Assembly: GCA_903894975.1 (NCBI GenBank)
Contig: CAITSE010000132.1
Span: 1 to 39,769 of the forward strand
DNA length: 39,769 bases
Direction of reading: 5' to 3'
Source of the DNA: an uncultured Lentisphaerota bacterium
GTDB lineage: Bacteria > Verrucomicrobiota > Lentisphaeria > Oligosphaerales > CAITYL01
Every line of letters begins with the position of its first letter. Position 1 is the stretch's first letter. Shown here piece by piece: positions 16,051 to 23,632 of the stretch. Both the position numbers and the translations under genes were made by a program. The notes under the pieces were generated by a model, which was not told the DNA's origin, did no database searches, and saw nothing but the letters and a program-made list of their open reading frames with translations.

Positions 16051-18498
16051 TTAGCCCGTGATCCCCACCGCCGGCGTCCGGCCGCGGCGCCGCCAACGGC
16101 CCGCGAGCCAGACCGCGGCGATGCCGGCGAACAACGCCAGGGACGCCAGTGAAACCCATTTCCCGGTCACGAACGCCGTGGGCCGGTACTCGATGCGCAG
16201 CCGGTGGGTGCCGGCCAAAAGCGGCACGGAACGCAGAATGTAATCGGCGGGAATCAGTTCGTAATGCGTCTGGCTGCTTCCCGGCAGGGCATACACGTGC
16301 CAGTTGGGCGTAAACAGATCTGTCTGCAACAGGATAGCGGGCTGTGACAGGGTAACCTCCACTTCCTGCCAGTTCGTGGTTTCGCGCAGCAGGCGGACGG
16401 TGCCGGGGGCGGATTTTGGATTTTGGATTTTGGATTTTGGATCGGCGAGTTCCGGTGGCGCCGGCGCGGCGGCGGCGGCCACCCAGTCCGGGGCGGGCGG
16501 GCGTTCCAGCAGGACCGTCTGGCGCGGATCGAATTCGAGGCGGCTGATCTCCGCGAACACGTCATCGCGCTTCTCCACCGCACGCCAGTCGGTCAGGAGC
16601 AGAAAGCGCGGCAGCGGATTGAACGCTTCCATGATTTTCCGGCTACCGTCCGGCTGGGGAATCAAGACGAACTTGCAGCGCAGCAGGTCAAACCGGGGGT
16701 GCAGTTTTCGGAACTGCTGGTACCCAGTCACTTCGTCCGGATTTTCGCCTTGGGTGAAGGCCAGGAATTCGGCATACCGGCGGATAACGGCGTCGGAGCC
16801 GTAGCCCCACATGTCGTTGACGCCGTTCATGGCCAGGGCGAGATTGGAGCCGTCAGGGCTGAAGACGCGCCCGTCGCCGAGATTTTTCTCCAGCATCTCC
16901 TGGAGTTGCGGCATGCGAACGATCTCTGGCGGAAATGAGACATGCTCCCGCCAGGCGAACAGCAGCAGTTCCACGGCCAGCAGCCCCACGACAGCCGGCG
17001 CCAGGACCCGTCGCCATTCCGGACGGCGCCGGAACAGGTAGAGAGCCACGGTAAGAGCGCCCAGGAAGAGCATGGCCAGGCCCAGTTCGTTGGCGGTGAA
17101 TGTGGCCGCGCGGGTTACCGCCTCCGGCGAAGAGAAGGCGTTCGGATTGAGATAGACCTCGCGGGAGTTTAGCGGGATGGCCATGAACTCGGCAAACACC
17201 GCGGGCGGGCAAAACATGATCAGGCCGCTCGCCGTCGCCAGCCCGGCGCAGGCCGCCACTGCGCCGAGAAGCATACCGGTCACAACTTTTTTCCCGTACT
17301 CCTTCCGGAACAGGAGGTCCATCCCGTGCGCACTCAGGAAGATCAGGAACACTACCAGGGGGATGACGAACTTCGAATTGCTCCGAAACATGTTGAACCC
17401 GGGGACGTGCTCGTAGAAGAAACGGAAATGCGGCGAATGGCAGCCTAGCGCGAGCACGGCCAAAATGACGCCGATACCCGCCACGGTCAGGACATGACGC
17501 CGGCGCGAGTGCCACAGCCCGACGACGGAGAAGAAAAGGCCAATCGTCCCGAAATAAAGGCACATCTCCCACAGGTAACAGCGGCCCCAGTAGGGAAGCT
17601 TCTCCATGTCCCCGAGCAAGCCGGGCCGGATCAGGGTCAGCCAATTCTCCGGTGGCAGGGAGAACATGGCGGCAAAGTCGTACGGCACGCCGCCCTTGCG
17701 CACACACTCCTCCGCCATGGCCATTGCGGCGGCCCATTGCACGCAGGTCAGCCCCAGAACCAACACGTTCATCAGCCCAAGCAAGAGAATGCTCTTCCAC
17801 AATTTGGGCGCTTCCGGGAGCCGCGCCAGCGTATAAAAGCCTGCGGCAATCGCCGTATAGAACAGCACCTGCGGGTAGCCGGCCAGCAACTGCATGCTGA
17901 CGGCCGTCGTGCCAAGCAGCCACCAGCCGAGAGAGGGCTTGAGGATGAGGCCCTCAATAGCCAGGAACACCAGCGGGATCCACACGATGGTCGCATGCAC
18001 CGTCGGATGCCCCGCATAGAGCCGTAAATAAAGCGGTCCGCAGAAGGCAAACATCAGCGCCCCGGCCAGGCAGGCGTACCGGTGCAGCGACTGCCGGCCG
18101 AGCCAGACATACATGAACATCCCGCCCAGGAAGGTGTGAAGAATGAAAATCCAATTGATCGCCGCGACCGTCGACAGAAACAGGTGCGGGAACGCCAGCG
18201 GATACACCAACCACGACTGGAACCCGCCGAAGTTCGGGCATCCGCTCAGGAGAACCGGGTTCCACAACAGGAACGTCCCCTGCCGCAACTGATTGAACGT
18301 AAATTCGCGCCCGGCCAGCGCGCCGGAATAGATGTCGCACCCGGCCTTGGACACCACCAGATTGCCGCCGGCCAGCATCAGGTCGCCGAACACCAAGAGC
18401 AGCATGACGCCCAGCACCGCGGCGGCCAATCCGAGCCCGCGCCAGGATAAGGCGGAAATCTCAGGCTGCGCGGCCAGCGTGGAGTGATCTTTCTTCAT
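16051..18498 (-). CDS. YfhO-family multi-spanning membrane protein
   Basis: An 815-residue integral membrane protein with about a dozen hydrophobic helices between residues 22 and 520 and a soluble C-terminal part ending in one more helix (LASLALFAGIAAVWLAG). Sequence marks of the YfhO family (GT-C fold, putative glycosyltransferases acting on cell-envelope polymers) are the first luminal loop (VVSKAGCDIYSG, LLWNPVLLSGCPNFG) and the C-terminal FTPNWHV...YELIPADYILRSVPLLAGTHRLRIEYRP. AAGGA lies upstream of ATG 18498. A tandem 7-bp repeat at 16411-16442 inside the frame encodes DPKSKIQNPKS and sits in the soluble part, at about residues 686-696. The donor and acceptor are unknown. Confidence 0.85.
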   Translation of the reverse strand: MKKDHSTLAAQPEISALSWRGLGLAAAVLGVMLLLVFGDLMLAGGNLVVSKAGCDIYSGALAGREFTFNQLRQGTFLLWNPVLLSGCPNFGGFQSWLVYPLAFPHLFLSTVAAINWIFILHTFLGGMFMYVWLGRQSLHRYACLAGALMFAFCGPLYLRLYAGHPTVHATIVWIPLVFLAIEGLILKPSLGWWLLGTTAVSMQLLAGYPQVLFYTAIAAGFYTLARLPEAPKLWKSILLLGLMNVLVLGLTCVQWAAAMAMAEECVRKGGVPYDFAAMFSLPPENWLTLIRPGLLGDMEKLPYWGRCYLWEMCLYFGTIGLFFSVVGLWHSRRRHVLTVAGIGVILAVLALGCHSPHFRFFYEHVPGFNMFRSNSKFVIPLVVFLIFLSAHGMDLLFRKEYGKKVVTGMLLGAVAACAGLATASGLIMFCPPAVFAEFMAIPLNSREVYLNPNAFSSPEAVTRAATFTANELGLAMLFLGALTVALYLFRRRPEWRRVLAPAVVGLLAVELLLFAWREHVSFPPEIVRMPQLQEMLEKNLGDGRVFSPDGSNLALAMNGVNDMWGYGSDAVIRRYAEFLAFTQGENPDEVTGYQQFRKLHPRFDLLRCKFVLIPQPDGSRKIMEAFNPLPRFLLLTDWRAVEKRDDVFAEISRLEFDPRQTVLLERPPAPDWVAAAAAPAPPELADPKSKIQNPKSAPGTVRLLRETTNWQEVEVTLSQPAILLQTDLFTPNWHVYALPGSSQTHYELIPADYILRSVPLLAGTHRLRIEYRPTAFVTGKWVSLASLALFAGIAAVWLAGRWRRRGRTPAVGITG
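16411..16442 (-). repeat. Tandem 7-bp repeat inside the YfhO coding frame
   Basis: Four and a half perfect copies of GGATTTT (+ strand). Three units (21 bp) encode seven residues, which gives the repeating peptide PKSKIQN. A gain or loss of one unit would shift the frame, removing the last ~120 residues of the YfhO protein. The present copy number keeps the gene open. Confidence 0.9.
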
Positions 18499-18548
18499 TC
18501 AGGGGTTCCTTCCGGCAGAGGCTGAAGTGATGGGGGGGGCGACCCCGC

Positions 18549-18928
18549 TCAGTCATCCGCCGGCTTTGACGGTAAGTCTCCGACATCAAAATCCTCGTAT
18601 ACTTTAATCCGCTCAGTTCCAAAAAGTGCCAGCAACGTTCGAAAGGCCGGATCATTCGCATTCATGAAACCGGAGAATGCGGCAGCGGAATCCACTTGGA
18701 TGGGAGCCCGGCGGGGCGGAGGATCATCGGGAATGGCGGACAGCCCTTTCTGGGCGTCCACGTCCATCGGCGTCAGATGCAAGAGTTCTTCCCGGGTGTA
18801 ACCGAGTGCCCGATCACTTCCTCCCGGGCATACCCGAGCGGCGCCTTTTCGAACAGGGTGCGGAACCGCTCCTCGCGTTCCAGGACTGGTTCGTACCCGC
18901 CTTGCCGCCGCCGCCGCCGGAGTTCGGG
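18549..18928 (-). pseudogene. Broken PAS-domain protein gene (fragment)
   Basis: On the - strand, 18883-18803 encodes LEREERFRTLFEKAPLGYAREE, the start of a PAS domain as found in sensor kinases. It then passes out of frame into 18809-18552, which encodes ALGYTREELLHLTPMDVDAQ, the later part of a PAS domain, and about 65 more residues ending SKPADD. The stop TGA is at 18549-18551. The two parts are in different frames, a TAA lies at 18929-18931 upstream, and the middle of the PAS fold is missing. The two segments share LGY(A/T)REE at DNA level (CCCGGGA nearby), which fits deletion by recombination between two tandem PAS repeats. It occupies most of the 530-bp gap between the YfhO and thrS genes. 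Confidence 0.55.
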
Positions 18929-19028
18929 TTATATTTCTTCTTCCAGTCCGCGGAACCAACCAGCGGGCCGCGCGGGCGGGGTATCGTGGACACCGCCTGA
19001 AGACGCGCGGCCCCCGGAGACACGTACC

Positions 19029-20759
19029 ATGTCCGCTATCGCCCTCGACACCATGCGCCACAGCGCCGCCCATCTCATGGCGGCCGCCGTCCAGGAACTC
19101 TGGCCCGACGTCAAGTTTGACATCGGTCCGAGCACCGCGGAAGGCTTTTACTATGATTTCGACCTTGAGCATCGTTTCACTCCGGAAGACCTGCCGGTCA
19201 TTGAAGCGAAGATTGTCGAACTAGTCGCGAAAAATCTGCCCTTTGTGCGCAAAGATCGAAGCCGCGCCGAAGCCGAAGCCTGCTTGCGTGAAAAAGCCCA
19301 GACCTATAAGCTCGAACGCCTTGCCGACATTCCGGCCGGCGAGAACATCTCCTTTTACGAGTGCGGCGCCTTCGCCGACCTCTGCCGCGGCCCGCACGTC
19401 GAACACAGCGGCCAGGTCGGCGCCGTCAAGGTCCTCTCCATCGCCGGCTCGTATTTCCGCGGCAAAGAAACAAACCCCATGCTCCAGCGCCTCTATGGCA
19501 CGGCGTATGCCAGCCAAAAAGAGCTGGACGCCTACCTGGCCGCCATCGAAGAGGCGAAAAAGCGCGATCACCGCAAGCTCGGCAAGGAACTGGATCTGTT
19601 CAGCACCAGCGAAGCCGTCGGCCCCGGCCTCATCCTCTGGCATCCCAAGGGCGGGCGCATTCGCAACACCATCGAAACCTTCTGGCGCGCCGAGCATTAT
19701 AAGAACGGCTATGAACTGCTCTACACGCCGCACATCGGCCGGGCCAATCTCTGGCAGACCAGCGGCCACCTCGAAGTCTATAAGGACGCCATGTACGCGC
19801 CCATGGAGATCGAAGGCAGCCCGTATTACGTCAAGCCCATGAACTGCCCGTTCCATATCCAGATCTACCAGAACACCAACCGCTCCTACCGCGATCTGCC
19901 CCTGCGCTGGGCCGAACTCGGCACGGTCTACCGCTTCGAAAAAGGCGGCGTGCTCCACGGCCTCCTGCGCGTCCGCGGCTTCACCCAGGATGACGCCCAC
20001 ATCATCTGCACTCCGGAACAGATCGAGGACGAGATCTGCGAGGTGCTCAGGTTCAGTCTTTATATCTGGAAGTCATTTGGATTCAAAGAGATCAAGGCAT
20101 ACCTGGCGACGCGTCCGGAAAAGGCCGTCGGCGAACCCGCCCGCTGGGAGCAAGCCCAGAAATCCCTGCTCAAGGCCATTGAGCGGGAAGGGCTCGCGGT
20201 CGAGGTCGACGAAGGCGGCGGCGCCTTCTACGGCCCCAAGATCGACCTCAAGATCAAGGACGCCCTGGGCCGCGAATGGCAGACCTCCACCATCCAGTTC
20301 GACTTCAACCTGCCCGACCGCTTCGACATGACCTATGTCGGCGCCGACGGCCAGAAACACCGTCCCTACATGGTCCACCGCGCGCTGATGGGGTCGCTGG
20401 AGCGCTTCTTCGGCATCCTCATCGAGCATTATGCCGGCGCCTTCCCGCTCTGGCTCGCGCCGGAGCAGGTTCGCGTGTTGCCGGTCAAGGATGAATTCCT
20501 CCCCTATGCCGAAGAGATTGGCAAGGCGCTGCGAGAAGCCGAGATCCGCGTCGAAGTCGACCGCGCCTCCGAGACCATCGGCGGCAAGATCCGCCGCGCC
20601 CGCAACGACCGGGTTCCCTACATGCTGGTGGTCGGCGGCCGCGAAAAGGAAGCCAGCACCGTGGCCGTGCGCAGCCGCAGCGAAGGCGAACTCGGCGCCA
20701 TGCCCCTGGCCGCCCTCCAGGCCCGGCTGCTCGAAGAGATCAAGGTAAAAAAAAGCTGA
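19029..20759 (+). CDS. thrS: Threonyl-tRNA synthetase lacking the TGS domain
   Basis: A 576-residue cytoplasmic enzyme charging tRNA-Thr. It begins almost directly with the second additional (editing-type) domain (TMRHSAAHLMAAAV) and has no N-terminal TGS domain, hence about 60 residues fewer than the common 640. The class II catalytic core is complete: KPMNCPFH with a zinc Cys, motif 2 region VLHGLLRVRGFTQDDAHI, and motif 3 region HRALMGSLERFFGILIEH. The C-terminal anticodon-binding domain is present (VRVLPVKDEFLPYAEEIGKAL, MLVVGGREKEASTVAVR). The editing-site histidines HSAAH and the CRGPHV motif are kept. ATG 19029 has GGAG 11 bases upstream. The open frame extends to 18696 but codes for no TGS-like sequence and overlaps the PAS pseudogene. 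Confidence 0.95.
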   Translation: MSAIALDTMRHSAAHLMAAAVQELWPDVKFDIGPSTAEGFYYDFDLEHRFTPEDLPVIEAKIVELVAKNLPFVRKDRSRAEAEACLREKAQTYKLERLADIPAGENISFYECGAFADLCRGPHVEHSGQVGAVKVLSIAGSYFRGKETNPMLQRLYGTAYASQKELDAYLAAIEEAKKRDHRKLGKELDLFSTSEAVGPGLILWHPKGGRIRNTIETFWRAEHYKNGYELLYTPHIGRANLWQTSGHLEVYKDAMYAPMEIEGSPYYVKPMNCPFHIQIYQNTNRSYRDLPLRWAELGTVYRFEKGGVLHGLLRVRGFTQDDAHIICTPEQIEDEICEVLRFSLYIWKSFGFKEIKAYLATRPEKAVGEPARWEQAQKSLLKAIEREGLAVEVDEGGGAFYGPKIDLKIKDALGREWQTSTIQFDFNLPDRFDMTYVGADGQKHRPYMVHRALMGSLERFFGILIEHYAGAFPLWLAPEQVRVLPVKDEFLPYAEEIGKALREAEIRVEVDRASETIGGKIRRARNDRVPYMLVVGGREKEASTVAVRSRSEGELGAMPLAALQARLLEEIKVKKS

Positions 20760-20862
20760 GCCTGATCACATGGGAGCCGGCATTCTGCCCGCCGTTCTCG
20801 GCGCACGGCATGTGGGATATCGGAGGCGTCACCGCCGGTAGCCGGACACCGGAGGTGTCGCA

Positions 20863-21082
20863 GCCGGTAGCCGGTGGTTGAGCGTAGCGACACCACCGGT
20901 CACAAGGCGCAGAACCTCCGCACCCCGGCAGGGGTGCCAGCAGCCATGCCAGCGTGCAGTCTTCCGGTGCGGTGGTGTGGTGAACAGGCTGCCGTTGCCG
21001 GCACCCCTGCCGGGGTGCACCCGCCGGGGACGCCGACCGGTGGTGTCGCTCGCCAAGCCTCGCTCAACCACCGGCTACCGGC
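20863..21082. repeat. Nested palindromic element between thrS and recQ
   Basis: Three sets of perfect inverted repeats are nested one inside the other. They are 20863-20884 with 21061-21082 (22 bp), 20887-20901 with 21035-21049 (15 bp), and 20920-20938 with 21000-21018 (19 bp). The innermost arms are also small hairpins (GCACCCC/GGGGTGC). An 11-bp insertion on the right side separates the first two sets. The whole 415-bp gap 20760-21174 holds no gene, only this element and the recQ promoter. Similar GGTGGTTGAGCG sequences occur, to my memory, as dispersed repeats in PVC genomes. Confidence 0.85.
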
Positions 21083-21123
21083 TGGCATCCCTCCGGGATG
21101 GGCGGACGTCCACCACCGCCTCC

Positions 21124-21151
21124 TTGAAATACTAATAAATAGTTGTATAAT
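21124..21151 (+). promoter_or_regulatory. Promoter of recQ
   Basis: TTGAAA (21124-21129), 16-bp AT-rich spacer, and consensus TATAAT (21146-21151), 23 bases before the recQ start codon. It stands out as the only AT-rich stretch in the gap. Confidence 0.8.
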
Positions 21152-21174
21152 AGGCCCGGGGAGAAAAAAACACC

Positions 21175-23397
21175 ATGCCTTCAAACCACCCGTCCGTCAA
21201 TCTCGCCGGCCTGCTCCGGCAAACCTTCGGCTTCGACTCGTTCCGCCCGCTGCAGGAGGAGATCATCCGCGACGCCCTGGCCGGCCGCGACGTGTTCGCG
21301 CTGCTGCCCACCGGCGGCGGCAAGTCCCTCTGTTACCAGCTTCCGGCCCTGGCGCGGGAGGACGGCCTGACCGTGGTGATCTCGCCGCTCATCGCCCTGA
21401 TGAAAGACCAGGTGGACGCGCTCACCACCGCCGGCGTGCCCGCGACCTTTCTCAATTCCTCGATCGACCTTTCCGAAGTCCGCGACCGCATTCACGATCT
21501 CGCCGCCGGCCGCTACCGGCTGCTCTATGTCGCGCCGGAACGGCTCATGCAACCGGGCTTTTTCGACGCCCTGGCCGGCTGGCGCCCGAACCTGATCGCC
21601 GTGGACGAAGCGCACTGCATCAGTGAATGGGGCCATGACTTCCGCCCGGAATACCGGCGGCTCAAAGAATTGCGGGACCGCTTTCCGGACCTGCCGGTCA
21701 TGGCCCTCACCGCCACCGCCACGGAACGGGTCCGCGCCGACATCGTCCGCCAACTGCACTTGCGCGACCCCCGCTGCTACGTCGCCAGCTTCAACCGGCC
21801 CAATCTCTCGTACCGCGTCCTGCCCAAGCAGAAACCCTATGCCCAGGTTCTCGCCTTTCTCCGCGACCGGCCGCGGGACGCCGGCATCATTTACTGCCAG
21901 AGCCGTAAGGCCACCGAGGACGTTGCCCGCCGCCTGATGTTAGACGGCATCCCCGCCCGCCCATACCACGCCGGTCTGGAACCCGCAGCGCGTGCCGCCA
22001 ATCAGGAGGCCTTCCTGCGGGACGAAGCCCGCGTCATCTGCGCCACCATCGCCTTCGGCATGGGCATCAACAAGTCTAACGTCCGCTTCGTCCTGCATTA
22101 CGACCTGCCCAAAAACGTCGAAGGCTATTACCAGGAAACCGGCCGCGCCGGCCGTGACGGACTGCCCGCCGACTGCGTTCTTCTTTTCAGCCCCGGCGAT
22201 GTCATCAAGCACTTGAAGTTTATTGAGGAAAAACCGGATCCGCAGGAACAGCAGGTCGCCCGCGAACAGCTCCAACAGATTGTTCAGTACGCCGAGGACA
22301 GCGCGTGCCGGCGCGCCCGGCTCTTGCAGTATTTCGGAGAAAGCTCCGCGGCGGACAACTGCGGCGGCTGCGACAACTGCCTGGCCCCGCGCGAAACCTA
22401 TGACGGCACCGTGCCGGCGCAGAAACTCCTCTCCTGCGTCTACCGCATCCGTCAGGCGCCGTCCGGGTTCGGCGTCGGCCTCAACCACATCGTCGAGGTC
22501 CTCACCGGCGCCGACACCGAAAAGGTGCGCCGCTGGGGGCATGACCAGCTCTCGACCTACGGCATCGGCACCGAACTCACCCGCCCCGAATGGCAGGCCG
22601 CCGGCCGCGAATTGGTCCGCCTCGGCCTTCTGGAGCAGACGGCGGACATGTACAACACGCTCGGTCTGACCGACGCCGGCCTGGACACCCTGCGCGAACG
22701 CCGGGCGGTCACCCTGACCCGGCCGCTCCTGGCCGACGTCATTGCGGCCACGCCCGGGGAAAGCCGCCGCCCGCGCGCCGGCGAGATCGCCTGTGACGAA
22801 GTTCTGTTCGAACGTCTCCGGGTGTTACGCCGGAGCCTGGCCGATGACCGGGACGTTCCGGCCTATGTCATATTCTCGGACGCCGCGCTTCGGGAAATGG
22901 CCCGGTCCTACCCCGTCAGTGAGGATGATTTCGGCTGCATCCCCGGCGTGGGCCGACGGAAGCTGACGGAGTTCGCCGAACCGTTCACCGCCGAGGTGCG
23001 GAGTTTTCTGGAGGATCATCCGCGCCAGGATTTCCCCGCGCCCGACCGGACGGTGTCGCCGCCGCCGCGGGTCGCCGCGGCGAAGCCCGGAATCAATGAC
23101 ACGACGGAAGAGACACTGCGGCTGTTCCGCGACGGCATGGACGTGCCCGCCATCGCCCGCTTCCGCGGCCTGGCCACCAGCACCATCTACCAGCACTTCA
23201 ACAAAGCCGTGGCCGACGGCGTTCCCCTCGAACTCGAACGCCTCGTTCCGCCGGATCTCGCCGCGCGCATCGCCGCCGCCTTTGCCGAAATCCCGCGCGA
23301 GGCCGGGATGAAGGCCATCAAAGAGCGCCTCGGCGATGCCGTGGACTACGGCCAGCTCTATCTCTGGCGCGCCACCTGCGCCGCCGACGCCACCTGA
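21175..23397 (+). CDS. recQ: ATP-dependent DNA helicase RecQ
   Basis: A 740-residue 3'-to-5' DNA helicase for recombination and repair. The core holds Walker A LLPTGGGKS (Lys50), the DEAH box (144-147) with the RecQ-specific CISEWGHDFRPEY, TATATERV, and motif VI ETGRAGRDG. The RQC part has the four zinc cysteines (CRRARLLQYF, CGGCDNC). An HRDC domain follows (about 540-615: FERLRVLRRSLADDRDVPAYVIFSD, IPGVGRRKL). The C-terminus adds a helix-turn-helix segment (RFRGLATSTIYQHFNKAV), as in longer RecQ proteins. GGGGAG lies 10 bases before ATG 21175. It has its own promoter and converges on leuS across a palindromic repeat. Confidence 0.96.
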   Translation: MPSNHPSVNLAGLLRQTFGFDSFRPLQEEIIRDALAGRDVFALLPTGGGKSLCYQLPALAREDGLTVVISPLIALMKDQVDALTTAGVPATFLNSSIDLSEVRDRIHDLAAGRYRLLYVAPERLMQPGFFDALAGWRPNLIAVDEAHCISEWGHDFRPEYRRLKELRDRFPDLPVMALTATATERVRADIVRQLHLRDPRCYVASFNRPNLSYRVLPKQKPYAQVLAFLRDRPRDAGIIYCQSRKATEDVARRLMLDGIPARPYHAGLEPAARAANQEAFLRDEARVICATIAFGMGINKSNVRFVLHYDLPKNVEGYYQETGRAGRDGLPADCVLLFSPGDVIKHLKFIEEKPDPQEQQVAREQLQQIVQYAEDSACRRARLLQYFGESSAADNCGGCDNCLAPRETYDGTVPAQKLLSCVYRIRQAPSGFGVGLNHIVEVLTGADTEKVRRWGHDQLSTYGIGTELTRPEWQAAGRELVRLGLLEQTADMYNTLGLTDAGLDTLRERRAVTLTRPLLADVIAATPGESRRPRAGEIACDEVLFERLRVLRRSLADDRDVPAYVIFSDAALREMARSYPVSEDDFGCIPGVGRRKLTEFAEPFTAEVRSFLEDHPRQDFPAPDRTVSPPPRVAAAKPGINDTTEETLRLFRDGMDVPAIARFRGLATSTIYQHFNKAVADGVPLELERLVPPDLAARIAAAFAEIPREAGMKAIKERLGDAVDYGQLYLWRATCAADAT

Positions 23398-23400
23398 TGG

Positions 23401-23624
23401 TCGGGGGCGAAGTTCGCCCGCCTCCGAGCCCCCTGGCGAGAGTCTTCGACCCGTTTCCTTTTGGGAACAGCCGGGATTTGCGAAATCCACTGGCGGACGA
23501 GGCGTTGGCAAAAGGCCCGCGCCTGTGATCGCCAGCGGACTTCGCAAATCCTGCCTTCAAAGGGCAACGGGTCGAAGACCCTCTCGGTGAGGGGTTCGGG
23601 GAGAGCGGAGAACGCGCTCTCCCC
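23401..23624. repeat. About 200-bp palindromic element between convergent recQ and leuS
   Basis: Inner arms 23474-23495 and 23530-23551 (22 bp, 20 matches), outer perfect arms 23442-23455 and 23566-23579 (14 bp), and a separate 10-bp hairpin at the right end (23598-23607 with 23615-23624, GGGGAGAGCG). The left part (23401-23460) is closely similar to 37979-38039, and the right-end hairpin resembles 26544-26573 and 39738-39769. It carries no coding capacity and looks like a MITE; its hairpins may also end both transcripts. Confidence 0.85.
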
Positions 23625-23632
23625 GACTGCGC

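Noticed and set aside
18696-19028. N-terminal extension of thrS
   Set aside because: The frame is open but encodes no TGS-like sequence, has no family similarity and overlaps the PAS fragment on the other strand.
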